Positions 14,897-23,396 of a stretch of 64,000 bases of DNA are shown in pieces. Every line of letters begins with the position of its first letter. Positions within the stretch are counted from its first letter, which is position 1. The notes under the pieces were generated by a model. It had not been told where the DNA came from. It ran no database searches and saw only the letters and a list, made by a program, of their open reading frames with translations. The position numbers and the translations under genes were made by a program. The DNA is from Cellulomonas sp. WB94. Lineage in GTDB: Bacteria; Actinomycetota; Actinomycetes; Actinomycetales; Cellulomonadaceae. The stretch lies in assembly GCF_003115775.1 (NCBI RefSeq), contig NZ_QEES01000002.1:1550001-1614000 (forward strand), given 5' to 3'.

Positions 14897-15658
14897 ATGA
14901 CCGCGTCCGTCGTGCTCGTCGTGGCCGACGCCGCGGACCTCGGGGCTCGGGCGGCGGCGCGCGTCGCCGCCCGGGCCCGCCCCGAGGTCGACGTGCGCTG
15001 GGTGCCCGGCTACGCGTGGGACCGCACGCGCTGGACCCACCGGGTCACGTCCACGGGCCGGGCCTCGACCCGGCTCACCTTCCCGGCAGGGTTCGGCGAG
15101 CCCGTGGACGACGACGACCTCGCGCTCGTCTGGTTCCGGACCGCGACGAGCGTGCCGTCGGCGCTGCGAGGTGCCTCGGCGGCGGACCGCGACTACGCAG
15201 CCGCGGAGACCCAGGCGCTCGCGGTCAGCTGGCTCGCCGCGCTCGGTGACCGGGTGGTCAACGCGGTGACCGGCGACGGACCGACGGGGCCGGCCTGGTC
15301 GGGTGCGCGGTGGCGGGCCGAGGCGAGCACGGCCGGCCTGCGCGTGACCGACGGGGTCGCCGCGACGTCCGCGCGGCTCGTGCCGGGATGGTCGGGCAGC
15401 GCGTGGGACGCACGTCGTCCGCACGACACCACGCCCGAGGTCGTCCGGCGAGTGCTCGTGGCCGGACGGCGGGCTGTCGGCGCGTCGGGAGTCGCCGAGG
15501 CGCGGGGCTGCTGCGCGCTCGCCGAGGCGGCCCGCTGCCGCATCCTGTCCGTCGGGTTCGACGCCGCGGGCGGGGTCGTGGACGCCCAGCCACTCGCCCC
15601 GGTCATCAGCCCCGACGAGATCGCGCTCGCGGGCACGTTCCTCGCGGAGGTGGCGTGA
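14897..15658 (+). CDS. ATP-grasp-like partner protein, degenerate
   Basis: 253 residues, soluble. The N-terminal half resembles the pre-ATP-grasp domain of peptide-modifying ligases: LALVWFRTATSVPS, then a segment with repeated Ala/Glu and ALAVSWLAALGDRVVNAVTGDGPTG, then a putative K-less ARWRAEASTAGLRVTDG where a true ligase has SNK..QL..A...G. The central nucleotide-binding strands seem to be missing, but the end (ILSVGFDAAGGVVDAQPLAPV) again looks like an ATP-grasp C-terminal strand. It may be a catalytically dead subunit or recognition partner. It starts 3 bp after the protease and overlaps the ATP-grasp gene by 1 bp. I know no name for this family. Confidence 0.6.
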   Translation: MTASVVLVVADAADLGARAAARVAARARPEVDVRWVPGYAWDRTRWTHRVTSTGRASTRLTFPAGFGEPVDDDDLALVWFRTATSVPSALRGASAADRDYAAAETQALAVSWLAALGDRVVNAVTGDGPTGPAWSGARWRAEASTAGLRVTDGVAATSARLVPGWSGSAWDARRPHDTTPEVVRRVLVAGRRAVGASGVAEARGCCALAEAARCRILSVGFDAAGGVVDAQPLAPVISPDEIALAGTFLAEVA

Positions 15659-16554
15659 TGATCCTGGTCATCGGGTACGGGGACGACCCGGCCGTGCGTC
15701 GCGTCGTCGAGGCGGCGGGGGACCTCGGTGTCGAGCACGTGCTCGTCGACCAGCAGTCCCACCCGGTCGCGGACCTGCGCCTCGATGCCGACGGCAGCGG
15801 CTTCCTCGAGAGCGGTGGCGCGCGCACGCTGCTCGGGGACGTGGACGGGGTCTACGCGAGGCCGCTCTCCCCGGTCCCCGGCACGGACCCGCGCGAGAGC
15901 GAGCGCGGCCGCCTGCTCGTCGAGCTGCTGCTCGGCTGGATGGACGTGGCCCCGTGCCGGGTCGCGTCGCGCCCGTCGGCGATGCACTCGAACGCCTCGA
16001 AGCCGTACCAGGCGCAGCTCATCGCGGCCGCGGGGTTCGCCGTCCCCGAGACGATCGTCACCGACGACCCCGACGAGGTCCGGGCGTTCGCCGCGGCGCA
16101 GGGGGCCGTGGTGTTCAAGTCGATCTCGGGGATCCGGTCGATCGTCCGGGTGCTCGAGGGGTCGGCGCTCGGCCGGCTCGAACGCGTCCGGTCGCTGCCG
16201 ACCCAGTTCCAGGCGCTCGTGCCCGGGACGGACGTGCGGGTGCACGTCGTCGGCCACGAGGTCTTCGCGACCGAGATCGGGTCCGACGCGGTCGACTACC
16301 GGTACGCGGGTCGCGACGGGCTGACTGCCGCGCTCACGGCCACGACCCTGCCCGACGAGATCGCCGACCGTTGCGTCCGCCTCGCCGCGACGCTCGAGCT
16401 CCCGCTCGCGGGCATCGACCTGCGCCGCACCCCGGTGGGGGACTGGGTCTGCTTCGAGGTCAACCCCATGCCGGGCTACAGTTTTTACGAGTCGCACACG
16501 GGGCAGCCCATCGCGGCAGCGCTGGTGCGTCACCTCGCCGGGAAGGCGGACTGA
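15658..16554 (+). CDS. ATP-grasp ligase (RimK/graspetide-ligase-like)
   Basis: 298 residues. An N-terminal Rossmann-like lobe (MILVIGYGDDPAVRRVVEAA) leads to the ATP-grasp fold: SNASKPYQAQLIAAAGFAVPETIVT (first part of the A-subdomain), VVFKSISGIRS with the nucleotide-contact Lys and glycine loop, an adenine-binding strand FQALVPGTDVRVHV, and the metal-binding end LAGIDLRR...CFEVNPMPGY with the E-x-N pair. This order matches RimK-type carboxylate-amine ligases and the MvdC/MvdD enzymes that cross-link Lys, Asp and Glu in peptides. The ATG overlaps the preceding stop (TGATG). The natural substrate could be the charged tail of the operon's protease; this is not shown. Confidence 0.8.
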   Translation: MILVIGYGDDPAVRRVVEAAGDLGVEHVLVDQQSHPVADLRLDADGSGFLESGGARTLLGDVDGVYARPLSPVPGTDPRESERGRLLVELLLGWMDVAPCRVASRPSAMHSNASKPYQAQLIAAAGFAVPETIVTDDPDEVRAFAAAQGAVVFKSISGIRSIVRVLEGSALGRLERVRSLPTQFQALVPGTDVRVHVVGHEVFATEIGSDAVDYRYAGRDGLTAALTATTLPDEIADRCVRLAATLELPLAGIDLRRTPVGDWVCFEVNPMPGYSFYESHTGQPIAAALVRHLAGKAD

Positions 16555-16557
16555 ACC

Positions 16558-16959
16558 ATGGTCGCTGTGAGGGAGAACCGCACCGAGATCGACGGTGTCG
16601 TGCAGTCGGTGTCGTCGGTCGGGGACGACGACAGCCGCCTCGAGCTCGTCGTCCAGGTCAGGCGCTCGGGGCCGGTCGAGGGGTACCCCGACATGCTGAC
16701 GGCCAACCAGCCGGCCGAGGAGCCGTGGGTCCTGCTGGTGCACCGCGACGAGCTGCCCGCCGAGGACCTCACGGGGTGGCGCGTGCACGGCTGCGCCGCG
16801 ATGGCGGGACCGGGGGTGCTCCGGCTCGTCACGACCGACCCGGCGCCCGAGCTCGAGCCGCCGGAGGGGGACCCCGGCGACCACGATCCGCCCGGCCGCC
16901 CACCGCAGGACCGGAGGCGGCCGGACGACGAGCCGCCCCGGCCGCTCATCGAGCTCTGA
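16558..16959 (+). CDS. Orphan protein, last gene of the protease/ATP-grasp operon
   Basis: 133 residues. The first 95 form a predicted beta-rich domain (TEIDGVVQSVSSVGDDDSRL, then VVQVRRSG, then PWVLLVHRDELPAEDLTG, then HGCAAMAGPGVLRLVTT), reminiscent of an OB-like barrel. The last 40 are Pro/Asp/Arg-rich and probably disordered. No signal peptide, helix or known motif. It begins 3 bp after the ATP-grasp stop, so it is almost surely co-expressed. Function unknown. Confidence 0.65.
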   Translation: MVAVRENRTEIDGVVQSVSSVGDDDSRLELVVQVRRSGPVEGYPDMLTANQPAEEPWVLLVHRDELPAEDLTGWRVHGCAAMAGPGVLRLVTTDPAPELEPPEGDPGDHDPPGRPPQDRRRPDDEPPRPLIEL

Positions 16960-17007
16960 GGTCCGAACGGGCGGTCGTCTCCCCCCCCGACTGAAGCGAG
17001 GACGCCG

Positions 17008-17574
17008 ATGCGGAAGATCGTGCTGTGGATCGGGGTGTCGATCGACGGCTTCTTCGAAGGCCCCGACCGGGACATCAGCTGGCACCTGGTCGACGAGGAG
17101 CTGCACACCTACTTCAACGACGAGCTGCGGAAGATGAGCGCGTTCCTCGGCGGCCGCGTGACCTACGAGCTGATGGAGGACTACTGGCCGACGGCCGACG
17201 CCGACCCCGACGCACCCGCACCCATTCGCGACTTCGCGGGCATCTGGCGGGACACCCCGAAGGTCGTGTTCTCCCGGACCCTGGAGCACGCCGGACCGAA
17301 TGCGACGCTCCGGCGCGACGTCGTCCCCGAGGAGATCCGGGCGCTGCAGGCCGAGCCGGGCGGCGACATGACGATCGGTGGCCCTGACCTGGCCGAGACG
17401 TTCCGCCGGCTGGACCTCATCGACGAGTACCGGCTGTACGTCCAGCCGGTCCTGCTCGGCCGGGGCAAACCGCTGTTCCGGGACGCGGACCAGCGAACCA
17501 GCCTGAACCTGATCGAGACCCGGACGTTCGGGAACGGCGTCGTCATGCTGCGGTATGGGCGAGCACGGAGCTGA
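17008..17574 (+). CDS. Dihydrofolate reductase-family (RibD C-terminal-like) protein
   Basis: 188 residues with the RibD_C/YwjB-type fold: MRKIVLWIGVSIDGFFEGPD at the start, the family's SFLGGRVTYELM-like strand-helix (here AFLGGRVTYELMEDYWP), the nucleotide-loop motif MTIGGPDLAETFRRLDLIDEYRL and the final PVLLGRGKPLF. These proteins bind NADPH, and stand-alone copies have unknown substrates. Full length; ATG with upstream GAAGCGAGGACGCCG. Not obviously part of the preceding operon (48-bp gap). Confidence 0.88.
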   Translation: MRKIVLWIGVSIDGFFEGPDRDISWHLVDEELHTYFNDELRKMSAFLGGRVTYELMEDYWPTADADPDAPAPIRDFAGIWRDTPKVVFSRTLEHAGPNATLRRDVVPEEIRALQAEPGGDMTIGGPDLAETFRRLDLIDEYRLYVQPVLLGRGKPLFRDADQRTSLNLIETRTFGNGVVMLRYGRARS

Positions 17575-17586
17575 GCTCGGTGTGCC

Positions 17587-18174
17587 TCAGGACCTGTGGG
17601 TGCCGGTCAGACCGGAGACGATCGCGACGGCGTCGTCCCAGTACTTCGCGTAGTACTGCGGGTCGGCGTTGCGCTGCACGGTGTGCGCGACGATCGTCGG
17701 CGCCACCGAGTCGCGGCCCTGGATGCCGGCCAGCGCCGTGAAGAAGCTCGTCGCGCTGACCGTCGGGTTCATGCGGTCCGCGTAGCTGCCCCACGCACCG
17801 TTCGCGCGCTGCTGGAAGAGCCCGCGGCTGTCCGGGCCGGCGGCGTCGCCGTGGTCAACCACACGCAGCGACGACTCGCCGATCGCGGTCATGACGCCGA
17901 TGGTCTGGTCGCGGAGCGACAGCCCGAGCGCCTGGCCGGCCTTGATGATCGCGGCGGCGTTCGTGAGCTGCTCAGCGCCGTACGCGCCGACCTGCTGGAC
18001 GCGCAGCGTGGTGGGGTCGACCGCGGTCGTGCTGCCGGACTGCTTCCTCACCTCGGTGGCCAGCACCGAGTCGAACGCACCGGCCGACGACGTCGTCGTC
18101 GGCTGCGGGCTGAACGCGCCGACGGTGCTCTGGATCTCCGCGATCCGACTGGTGATCGCCGCGATGCCGTCCAT
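17587..18174 (-). CDS. Lytic transglycosylase-like peptidoglycan hydrolase
   Basis: 195 residues. The C-terminal domain (about 85-195) has the lysozyme-like pattern GVMTAIGESSLRV, with the putative catalytic Glu, followed by DSRGLFQQRANGAWGS, as in actinobacterial SLT-like domains. The N-terminal segment MDGIAAITSRIAEIQSTVGAF is a short amphipathic helix like those of small transglycosylases encoded with flagellar genes in actinobacteria. No signal peptide, so export may use another route or the flagellar apparatus. No flagellar genes are in the window. Good GGAGG site upstream. Cell-wall cleavage is a solid inference; the flagellar link is only suggestive. Confidence 0.75.
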   Translation of the reverse strand: MDGIAAITSRIAEIQSTVGAFSPQPTTTSSAGAFDSVLATEVRKQSGSTTAVDPTTLRVQQVGAYGAEQLTNAAAIIKAGQALGLSLRDQTIGVMTAIGESSLRVVDHGDAAGPDSRGLFQQRANGAWGSYADRMNPTVSATSFFTALAGIQGRDSVAPTIVAHTVQRNADPQYYAKYWDDAVAIVSGLTGTHRS

Positions 18175-18248
18175 CGATCCGTTGCCTCCTGGAGGGGTTC
18201 GGTGTCCCTATCGGCAGGAGGTGGCCGGGTGTGACCGAGATGGTGGGA

Positions 18249-18638
18249 TCAGGACCTGTCGCCCGGCGAGGTGGGCCCGGCGCTCGGCGAGGCGGGCCCG
18301 ACCGTCCACACCGGGTCGTCGAGCGGGTCAGTGCGTGTGCTGACCTCCGTCGGGACGACGCCGTCGTCCGACCCGTAGGTCACGGGCGGCATCGGGGTGC
18401 GTCCGAGGGCGATGTCCTGGACCTCGCCGAGCCCCTGGAAGCCGGGGCGCACCGCCGGCGCCGCGTGGCCGGTGCTGCGCTGCGAGCGGATCATCTGGGC
18501 GATCGCGCCGAGGACGACGAACGCCCAGAACGCGTTGCCGAACCACGCCGCGTACGGGCTCTCCGTGGAGATCAGCACGGCCAGCACCACGAAGCCTGCC
18601 AGGCCCGCGCCGACGAAGACCCAGCGCCACTTGTTCAT
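18249..18638 (-). CDS. Small membrane protein, function unknown
   Basis: 129 residues with two transmembrane helices near the N-terminus (WVFVGAGLAGFVVLAVLI and FGNAFWAFVVLGAIAQMI) and a polar C-terminal tail of about 70 residues. The ATG at 18638 (MNKWRW) is preceded by AAGAGGTG. The open frame runs further upstream, but that part has no codon-use or motif support. No recognised family. It lies 74 bp upstream of the transglycosylase on the same strand. Confidence 0.65.
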   Translation of the reverse strand: MNKWRWVFVGAGLAGFVVLAVLISTESPYAAWFGNAFWAFVVLGAIAQMIRSQRSTGHAAPAVRPGFQGLGEVQDIALGRTPMPPVTYGSDDGVVPTEVSTRTDPLDDPVWTVGPASPSAGPTSPGDRS

Positions 18639-18848
18639 CGCACCTCTTCCCCTGTGGCGACAGCGTCCCAGGTCACGGCCGCAACCGCTACTCCGCGGCG
18701 TGCCACGCGACCGGGGTCGGTCGAGGCGGTCCCGCGGCTGCTGGCACGCCTCGGTGCGCAAGCGCACGGCAGGCACGAACAGCGGGCCGGAGTCAGGTTG
18801 ACCTTTGTCGCCACGAACGAGTCGTGGCGCGGCGCCCGAGGAGCCGTC

Positions 18849-19166
18849 ATGAGCAAGTACCTGATCCTGTACCGGTCGCAGAACAGTGCCGCCGAGCAGC
18901 TGGCCGGGCAGGACCCCGCCGCGGCCGAGGCCAGCATGCAGGCCTGGATGACGTGGGCGCAGAAGGCCGGAGACGCGGTCGTCGACTTCGGTATGCCCAC
19001 CCAGTCGGTCGCGGGGGCGCCAGACGGTCAGAGCTTCGTCGGCGGCTACTCGATCATGCAGGCCGACTCCGCGGACGAGATCCAGACGGTTCTCGAAGGG
19101 CACCCCCACCTGGAGTCGGGCGGGACCATCGAGGTGCTGGAGCTGCTGGCGATGCCCGGCATGTAG
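18849..19166 (+). CDS. YCII-domain (YciI-like) protein
   Basis: 105 residues. Starts MSKYLILYRSQNSAAEQ and contains the family's GGYSIMQADSADEIQTVLEGHPHLESGGTIEVLEL pattern, typical of YCII/DGPF ferredoxin-like barrels. The ATG follows CCGAGGAGCCGTC. Members are small intracellular proteins, some with catalytic His-Asp pairs (GHPHLE here). The precise reaction is unknown. Monocistronic; a strong hairpin follows at 19251-19299. Confidence 0.85.
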   Translation: MSKYLILYRSQNSAAEQLAGQDPAAAEASMQAWMTWAQKAGDAVVDFGMPTQSVAGAPDGQSFVGGYSIMQADSADEIQTVLEGHPHLESGGTIEVLELLAMPGM

Positions 19167-19250
19167 TCGCCGCGGCCGGCTCCGAGCTCTCAGGCAGGGC
19201 CTCGCAGCATGGTGAGTGACCGGCGGCCCGATCCGGACGGTCGTTGAGAC

Positions 19251-19299
19251 AGCCACCAGAGCCGCGACCTTGGACAAGCGGGTCGCGGCTCTGGTGGCT
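19251..19299. terminator. Bidirectional hairpin terminator
   Basis: Perfect 19-bp inverted repeat (arms 19251-19269 and 19281-19299) between two convergent genes, so it can serve both the YCII gene (+) and the NHL/ScyD-type gene (-). Confidence 0.8.
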
Positions 19300-19329
19300 G
19301 CATGACGCCACGCCTCCCGCGGCGAGGTC

Positions 19330-20331
19330 CTAGTGCGACCCGCCGTGGCGGGCGAGCGACACCGCGTCGATCTCGCCGTCCAGCGTGACGATGTACGCGG
19401 TGCGACCGATGATCTGCAGCGACGTGGGCCGGTCGAGGCCGTCGACGACCAGCCGCATCGTGCCGTCGCCCGCGACGCGGTACAGGGCACCGGTGCCAGG
19501 CAGAGCGGGCGTTCCTGGCTCGGCGCCGGCCGGCAGCTGGCCCTGCGACAGCACGTACAAGTCGGAGCCCTTGACCGCGACGTCCACCGCCAGGCGAGCG
19601 CCTGATGCGATCGGGACCGCCGACTGCGAGGCGAGGTCGAGCCGGACCACCCTGCCGCTCTCCGGCAGGTGGGGGACCGGGCCCGCGAAGGTCATCCACA
19701 CGGTCCGGCCGCGGCTCGTGATGCCGGTCGGCACGTCGTCCGCGAAGGCGGCAGCCACCGACACCTCGCCGCTGGTCGTGACCCGGTACACCCGGTTGTG
19801 GTGCCCGTCCGTCACCAAGAAGGCGCCGCGGTACGCGATGAAGGCGAACTGGAGGCCGCTCGGCACGACGTAGTCCGTCGCGGGCGGGTTCGCCGTTGCG
19901 AAGGCACCGATGTCGGCGATCGGGGTCGCCCCGTGCCCGTCGATCCTGTAGATGCCGTTGATCCCGGTGCCACCGACGTCCGGGCCGACGAACGTCACCA
20001 GCACGTACGCGGTGCCGTCGAGGAACGCGACGTCCATCGGACCGCCGACCCCCGGCGCACCCTGGACGGGCAGACCGTCGGCGACGACAAGGGATCGACC
20101 GGTGCGGGGGTCGACCCGGACGAGGGTCCCGGCTGACGCGTCGGTGACATACAGCGCGCCGTCTGGTCCGACGGCGCTGCCGACCGTCAGGCCGGGCCCG
20201 GAGGCGACCACCCGTACCGCGTCGTCGTGAGGTGGAGCGTCGTGCGCCGACGCGCTGCTGGCGGCGAGGAGCAGGACGACAGAGACGGACGCGAGGAGTG
20301 CCAGACCTCGGTACCGCGGGAGTGAACGCAT
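19330..20331 (-). CDS. Secreted ScyD/NHL-type beta-propeller protein
   Basis: 333 residues. A Sec signal peptide (MRSLPRYRGLALLASVSVVLLL...ASA with cleavage before HDAPPH) is followed by a six-bladed propeller pattern of repeated G-x-LYVTD / G-IYRIDGHG / GALYRVAGDG units, as in the ScyD/ScyE family. The family tends to be extracellular; enzymatic function is not established. The open frame extends upstream, but 20331 gives the signal peptide and follows GAAGGGACGAG. It is divergent from the LuxR-type regulator across a 170-bp gap, which suggests a regulator-target pair. Confidence 0.8.
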   Translation of the reverse strand: MRSLPRYRGLALLASVSVVLLLAASSASAHDAPPHDDAVRVVASGPGLTVGSAVGPDGALYVTDASAGTLVRVDPRTGRSLVVADGLPVQGAPGVGGPMDVAFLDGTAYVLVTFVGPDVGGTGINGIYRIDGHGATPIADIGAFATANPPATDYVVPSGLQFAFIAYRGAFLVTDGHHNRVYRVTTSGEVSVAAAFADDVPTGITSRGRTVWMTFAGPVPHLPESGRVVRLDLASQSAVPIASGARLAVDVAVKGSDLYVLSQGQLPAGAEPGTPALPGTGALYRVAGDGTMRLVVDGLDRPTSLQIIGRTAYIVTLDGEIDAVSLARHGGSH

Positions 20332-20410
20332 GCGACTCGTCCCTTCGGAAGGTCGGGCGGCACCCGGGCGAGCACCGTCATGGGTCGACCTTGTTCTGCG
20401 GTTCCGTCGG

Positions 20411-20436
20411 GCACATGACCGGAGCTGACCATGTGC
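20411..20436. promoter_or_regulatory. Inverted repeat in the propeller/LuxR divergent promoter region
   Basis: GCACATG (20411-20417) and its complement CATGTGC (20430-20436) are separated by 12 bp, about 65 bp upstream of the regulator start and 80 bp upstream of the divergent gene. It is a candidate binding site for the LuxR-type protein. Confidence 0.35.
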
Positions 20437-20501
20437 ACCGGTCACCGCGACTGGGCATTTCTCACTACATCCGCCGGGCTTAATGCGCCTATCGTGGCAA
20501 G

Positions 20502-23396
20502 ATGCCCTCGTGGCGACGAATGGATCCGCCGACGCGCTGGTTGCGGATGACGCAGCCCGCCTTCGTCGGACGTGGGACAGAGTTCGGCGTCATGGAGCGG
20601 GTCTGGCAGGACGTCTCGGCCGGGGTGCGCCGGGTGGTCTTCCTCGGGGCCGAGGCCGGCGGCGGCAAGTCTCGGTTCGTGGTCGAGTCGGCGCTCGCCC
20701 TGCACGGCGAAGGCGCCGGGGTGCTCTGGGGCGGCTGCGTCGCCGAGATGGGAATGGCCTACGACCCCTTCGTCGAGCCGCTCGGCACGCTGCTGGGGGC
20801 GGTGTACCCGGACGGCGACGGGCCTGGCCCGGACCCGCTCGCCGTCCAGCGGTTGGGAGCCCTCACCGGCACCCGCGTCGCGCAACCGGCGGACGGGATC
20901 CGGATCGAGGACCTGTGCCGCGCTGTCGCTGACATCCTCCAGTGGGCGACCACCGTTCGCCCGGTGGTGCTCGTCCTGGAAGACCTGCACTGGGCCGGGC
21001 CGGCTGCCCTCGAGGTGCTCAAGTACGTCGTCCGCCGATGCGTCGACCTGCCGCTGCTCGTGCTCGCCACGCTGCGGAGCCCCGGCCCGTCGGTGTCGAC
21101 CGAGCTCAGCGCCGTGATCAGCAACCTCTTCGCTGCTGATGGTGTCCTCCGGCTCGACCTCGCCGGGCTCGACGTCGCAGACATCACCACCTACCTCGTG
21201 CGGAACTCGATCGTCGGAAGCGTCCACGCCCGTCAGGCGGCTGCTGCCATGCGTGACTCCACCGGTGGAAACCCCTTCCTGCTGCGCGAGGTCTGCCGTC
21301 AGCTCGACAAGGAGGCCCTCCTCGCCGGCCGCCCTGCGCCCATCTCCGCACCGGGCGCCTTCGCCGCGCTGGTGGCCGAACGAATTGGGGCGCTTCCCGG
21401 CCACGGGCGAGACGTCATCCGCCTCGCGGCAGTGATGGGCGAGGAGGTCGACGTGGGCGAACTGAGTGCCGCGATGGAGCGACTGGTGGGGGAGCGGGTC
21501 TCCCGGGCCGAGACAGTGGCCGCGCTCGAGCTCGCCAAGGTTGCCGGGCTGCTCGACGCGACCGCCTTGGAGGACGCTGCGGCCCGGTTCCCGCATGCCC
21601 TGGCGCGCCAGGCCGTGATCGAGACCCTGAGCGACCTGGAGCAGGCTCAGAGCCACGCTGCCGTCGCGCTCACCCTGGAGGATCGGCCGTCGGCACGCCG
21701 GCGCACGATCCGGCTCGCGGCACACTACGCCGGCGCCGCCGTCCTCGGCTTCGAGGCGCAGGCATCGACCTACCTCGCCGAGGCGGGCGACCTGACCAAC
21801 GCTGCGTCGGCGCACGCCGAGGCGGCCGACTACTACGAGAGGGCGGCGAGGTTCGCCCAGGGCACGCGGACCCGTGACGAGCTGAGGCTCTCCGCCGCAC
21901 GTAGCGCGCTGCTCGGCTGGCAGTGCCAGCGGGCGCGTTCGCTCGATGAGGTGGTGGCGGGGAGCCCCGATCCGGAGCTCCGCCTCCGTGCGGCGATCGG
22001 GTACTCGTCGGCGAGCTGGCACGACGGCCAGGAGGTCGCGACCGCCCGCCGGCTCCTGGCCGACGCCCTTCTGGCTCCCGACGACAGCCCCGCCGACCTG
22101 CGCGTCGTCGCCACCGTCTGCCTCGCCCGGGCGCACGCCTGGAGCGGCGACGCGGCTACCGGGCGACTGCTCGGCAGCAGCGCGATCGCCCGTGCGCACG
22201 AGCTCGGCGATCCGGAGGTCTTGGCGCGGGTGCTGTCCATCTCCCTCAATGACGGCAGCAGCTTCGAGCAGATCGACCAGACGCTCGAGCGCACCCGGGA
22301 ACTCATGACACTCGCCCAAGGGACCACGATGCAGGTCCGGCTGGGCCGCGCCCACTACCACCGGTGTGCCTCGCACTACGTCAAGGGTGAGCCGAGCGAG
22401 CTGACGGCGGCGGCCCGTGATCTGGAGTGGGTGGCCGACCGGGCGCGGCAGCCGTTCTGGCGCTGGGTCAGTGACGCGGTCGCCTTCGGGCTGGCTCTGG
22501 CCCACGCGGAGCTCGATCGCGCCGAGACGGTGCTCGCTCAGGCGATCCGCGATTCTGAAGTCGTCGGGCACGCCGTCTCTGGCACGGACGGGCTGATGAC
22601 CTTCGCCCTCCGACGTGAGTCCGGACTACCGGTGGGTGCGGCGGGCCTCCTGCCCCGCCCCGGCGACGTCGGCGTGTGGCCACCAGCAGCGCTGGCGTTG
22701 GCGGCCGAGGTGCGCGACGCCGAGACCTGCCGGGGGTGGCTGCAGCACGTGATGTCAGGTGACCTGGGTCATCTGCAAGCATCGGCGTCGTGGCCGGCGG
22801 CCCTCGGGTACCTGGTGGACGCCGCGGTCTGGCTCGGTGATGCCGCCGTGGCCGAGCGCCTGGTTCCCCTGGTCGCCCGGTACGAGGGCTTCAACCTGCT
22901 CGGGTCGGAGTTCTTGCACCCGCTCGGCAGCGCGGACCTGCCACTGGCGATGCTCGAGTCGTTGCTCGGCCGGCCCGAGGCCCGCGCGCACTTCGAGAGC
23001 GCGCTGGCGATGAACGAACGGATGGGCGCCACCTTGCACATTGCTCACACGCTTGTCGCGTACGCGCGCCACCTGAGCACGCACCCAGCTCCCGACGTCA
23101 ACGCCGAGGCGCTGTCGGCACGGGCCCGGGTGCTGGCCGAGGACCACGGACTGGTACGCGTCCGGCGTGACCTGGACGAGCTAGCCGACCGACGGCGGAC
23201 ACCGTGGGGTCTCACGGCCCGGGAGGACGAGGTGCTGGGGCTCCTCCGGCTCGGGTTGAGCAACCGCGGGATCGCCCGGACGCTCGTGATCAGCGAGCAC
23301 ACGGCCGCCAACCACGTGCGCAACATCCTGATGAAGACGCACTCGTCCAACCGCACGCAGGCGGCGATGCTCCGGCCCCCGGAGCTCTGCCGATGA
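20502..23396 (+). CDS. Large ATPase LuxR-family transcriptional regulator
   Basis: 964 residues, LAL/MalT-like organisation. An N-terminal AAA/STAND ATPase module has a P-loop (EAGGGKSRFV, about residues 52-57) and Walker B LVLEDLHWAGP. A long helical TPR-like region occupies about 400-890. The C-terminus has a LuxR helix-turn-helix: LTAREDEVLGLLRLGLSNRGIARTLVISEHTAANHVRNILMK. Such proteins are usually activators controlled by ATP and a bound ligand or partner. ATG 20502 is used; ATG 20547 (MTQPAFVGRGTEF) is equally consistent with the family N-terminus. The 3' end overlaps the opposite-strand DUF4242 frame. The likely target is the divergent propeller gene or itself. Confidence 0.88.
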   Translation: MPSWRRMDPPTRWLRMTQPAFVGRGTEFGVMERVWQDVSAGVRRVVFLGAEAGGGKSRFVVESALALHGEGAGVLWGGCVAEMGMAYDPFVEPLGTLLGAVYPDGDGPGPDPLAVQRLGALTGTRVAQPADGIRIEDLCRAVADILQWATTVRPVVLVLEDLHWAGPAALEVLKYVVRRCVDLPLLVLATLRSPGPSVSTELSAVISNLFAADGVLRLDLAGLDVADITTYLVRNSIVGSVHARQAAAAMRDSTGGNPFLLREVCRQLDKEALLAGRPAPISAPGAFAALVAERIGALPGHGRDVIRLAAVMGEEVDVGELSAAMERLVGERVSRAETVAALELAKVAGLLDATALEDAAARFPHALARQAVIETLSDLEQAQSHAAVALTLEDRPSARRRTIRLAAHYAGAAVLGFEAQASTYLAEAGDLTNAASAHAEAADYYERAARFAQGTRTRDELRLSAARSALLGWQCQRARSLDEVVAGSPDPELRLRAAIGYSSASWHDGQEVATARRLLADALLAPDDSPADLRVVATVCLARAHAWSGDAATGRLLGSSAIARAHELGDPEVLARVLSISLNDGSSFEQIDQTLERTRELMTLAQGTTMQVRLGRAHYHRCASHYVKGEPSELTAAARDLEWVADRARQPFWRWVSDAVAFGLALAHAELDRAETVLAQAIRDSEVVGHAVSGTDGLMTFALRRESGLPVGAAGLLPRPGDVGVWPPAALALAAEVRDAETCRGWLQHVMSGDLGHLQASASWPAALGYLVDAAVWLGDAAVAERLVPLVARYEGFNLLGSEFLHPLGSADLPLAMLESLLGRPEARAHFESALAMNERMGATLHIAHTLVAYARHLSTHPAPDVNAEALSARARVLAEDHGLVRVRRDLDELADRRRTPWGLTAREDEVLGLLRLGLSNRGIARTLVISEHTAANHVRNILMKTHSSNRTQAAMLRPPELCR

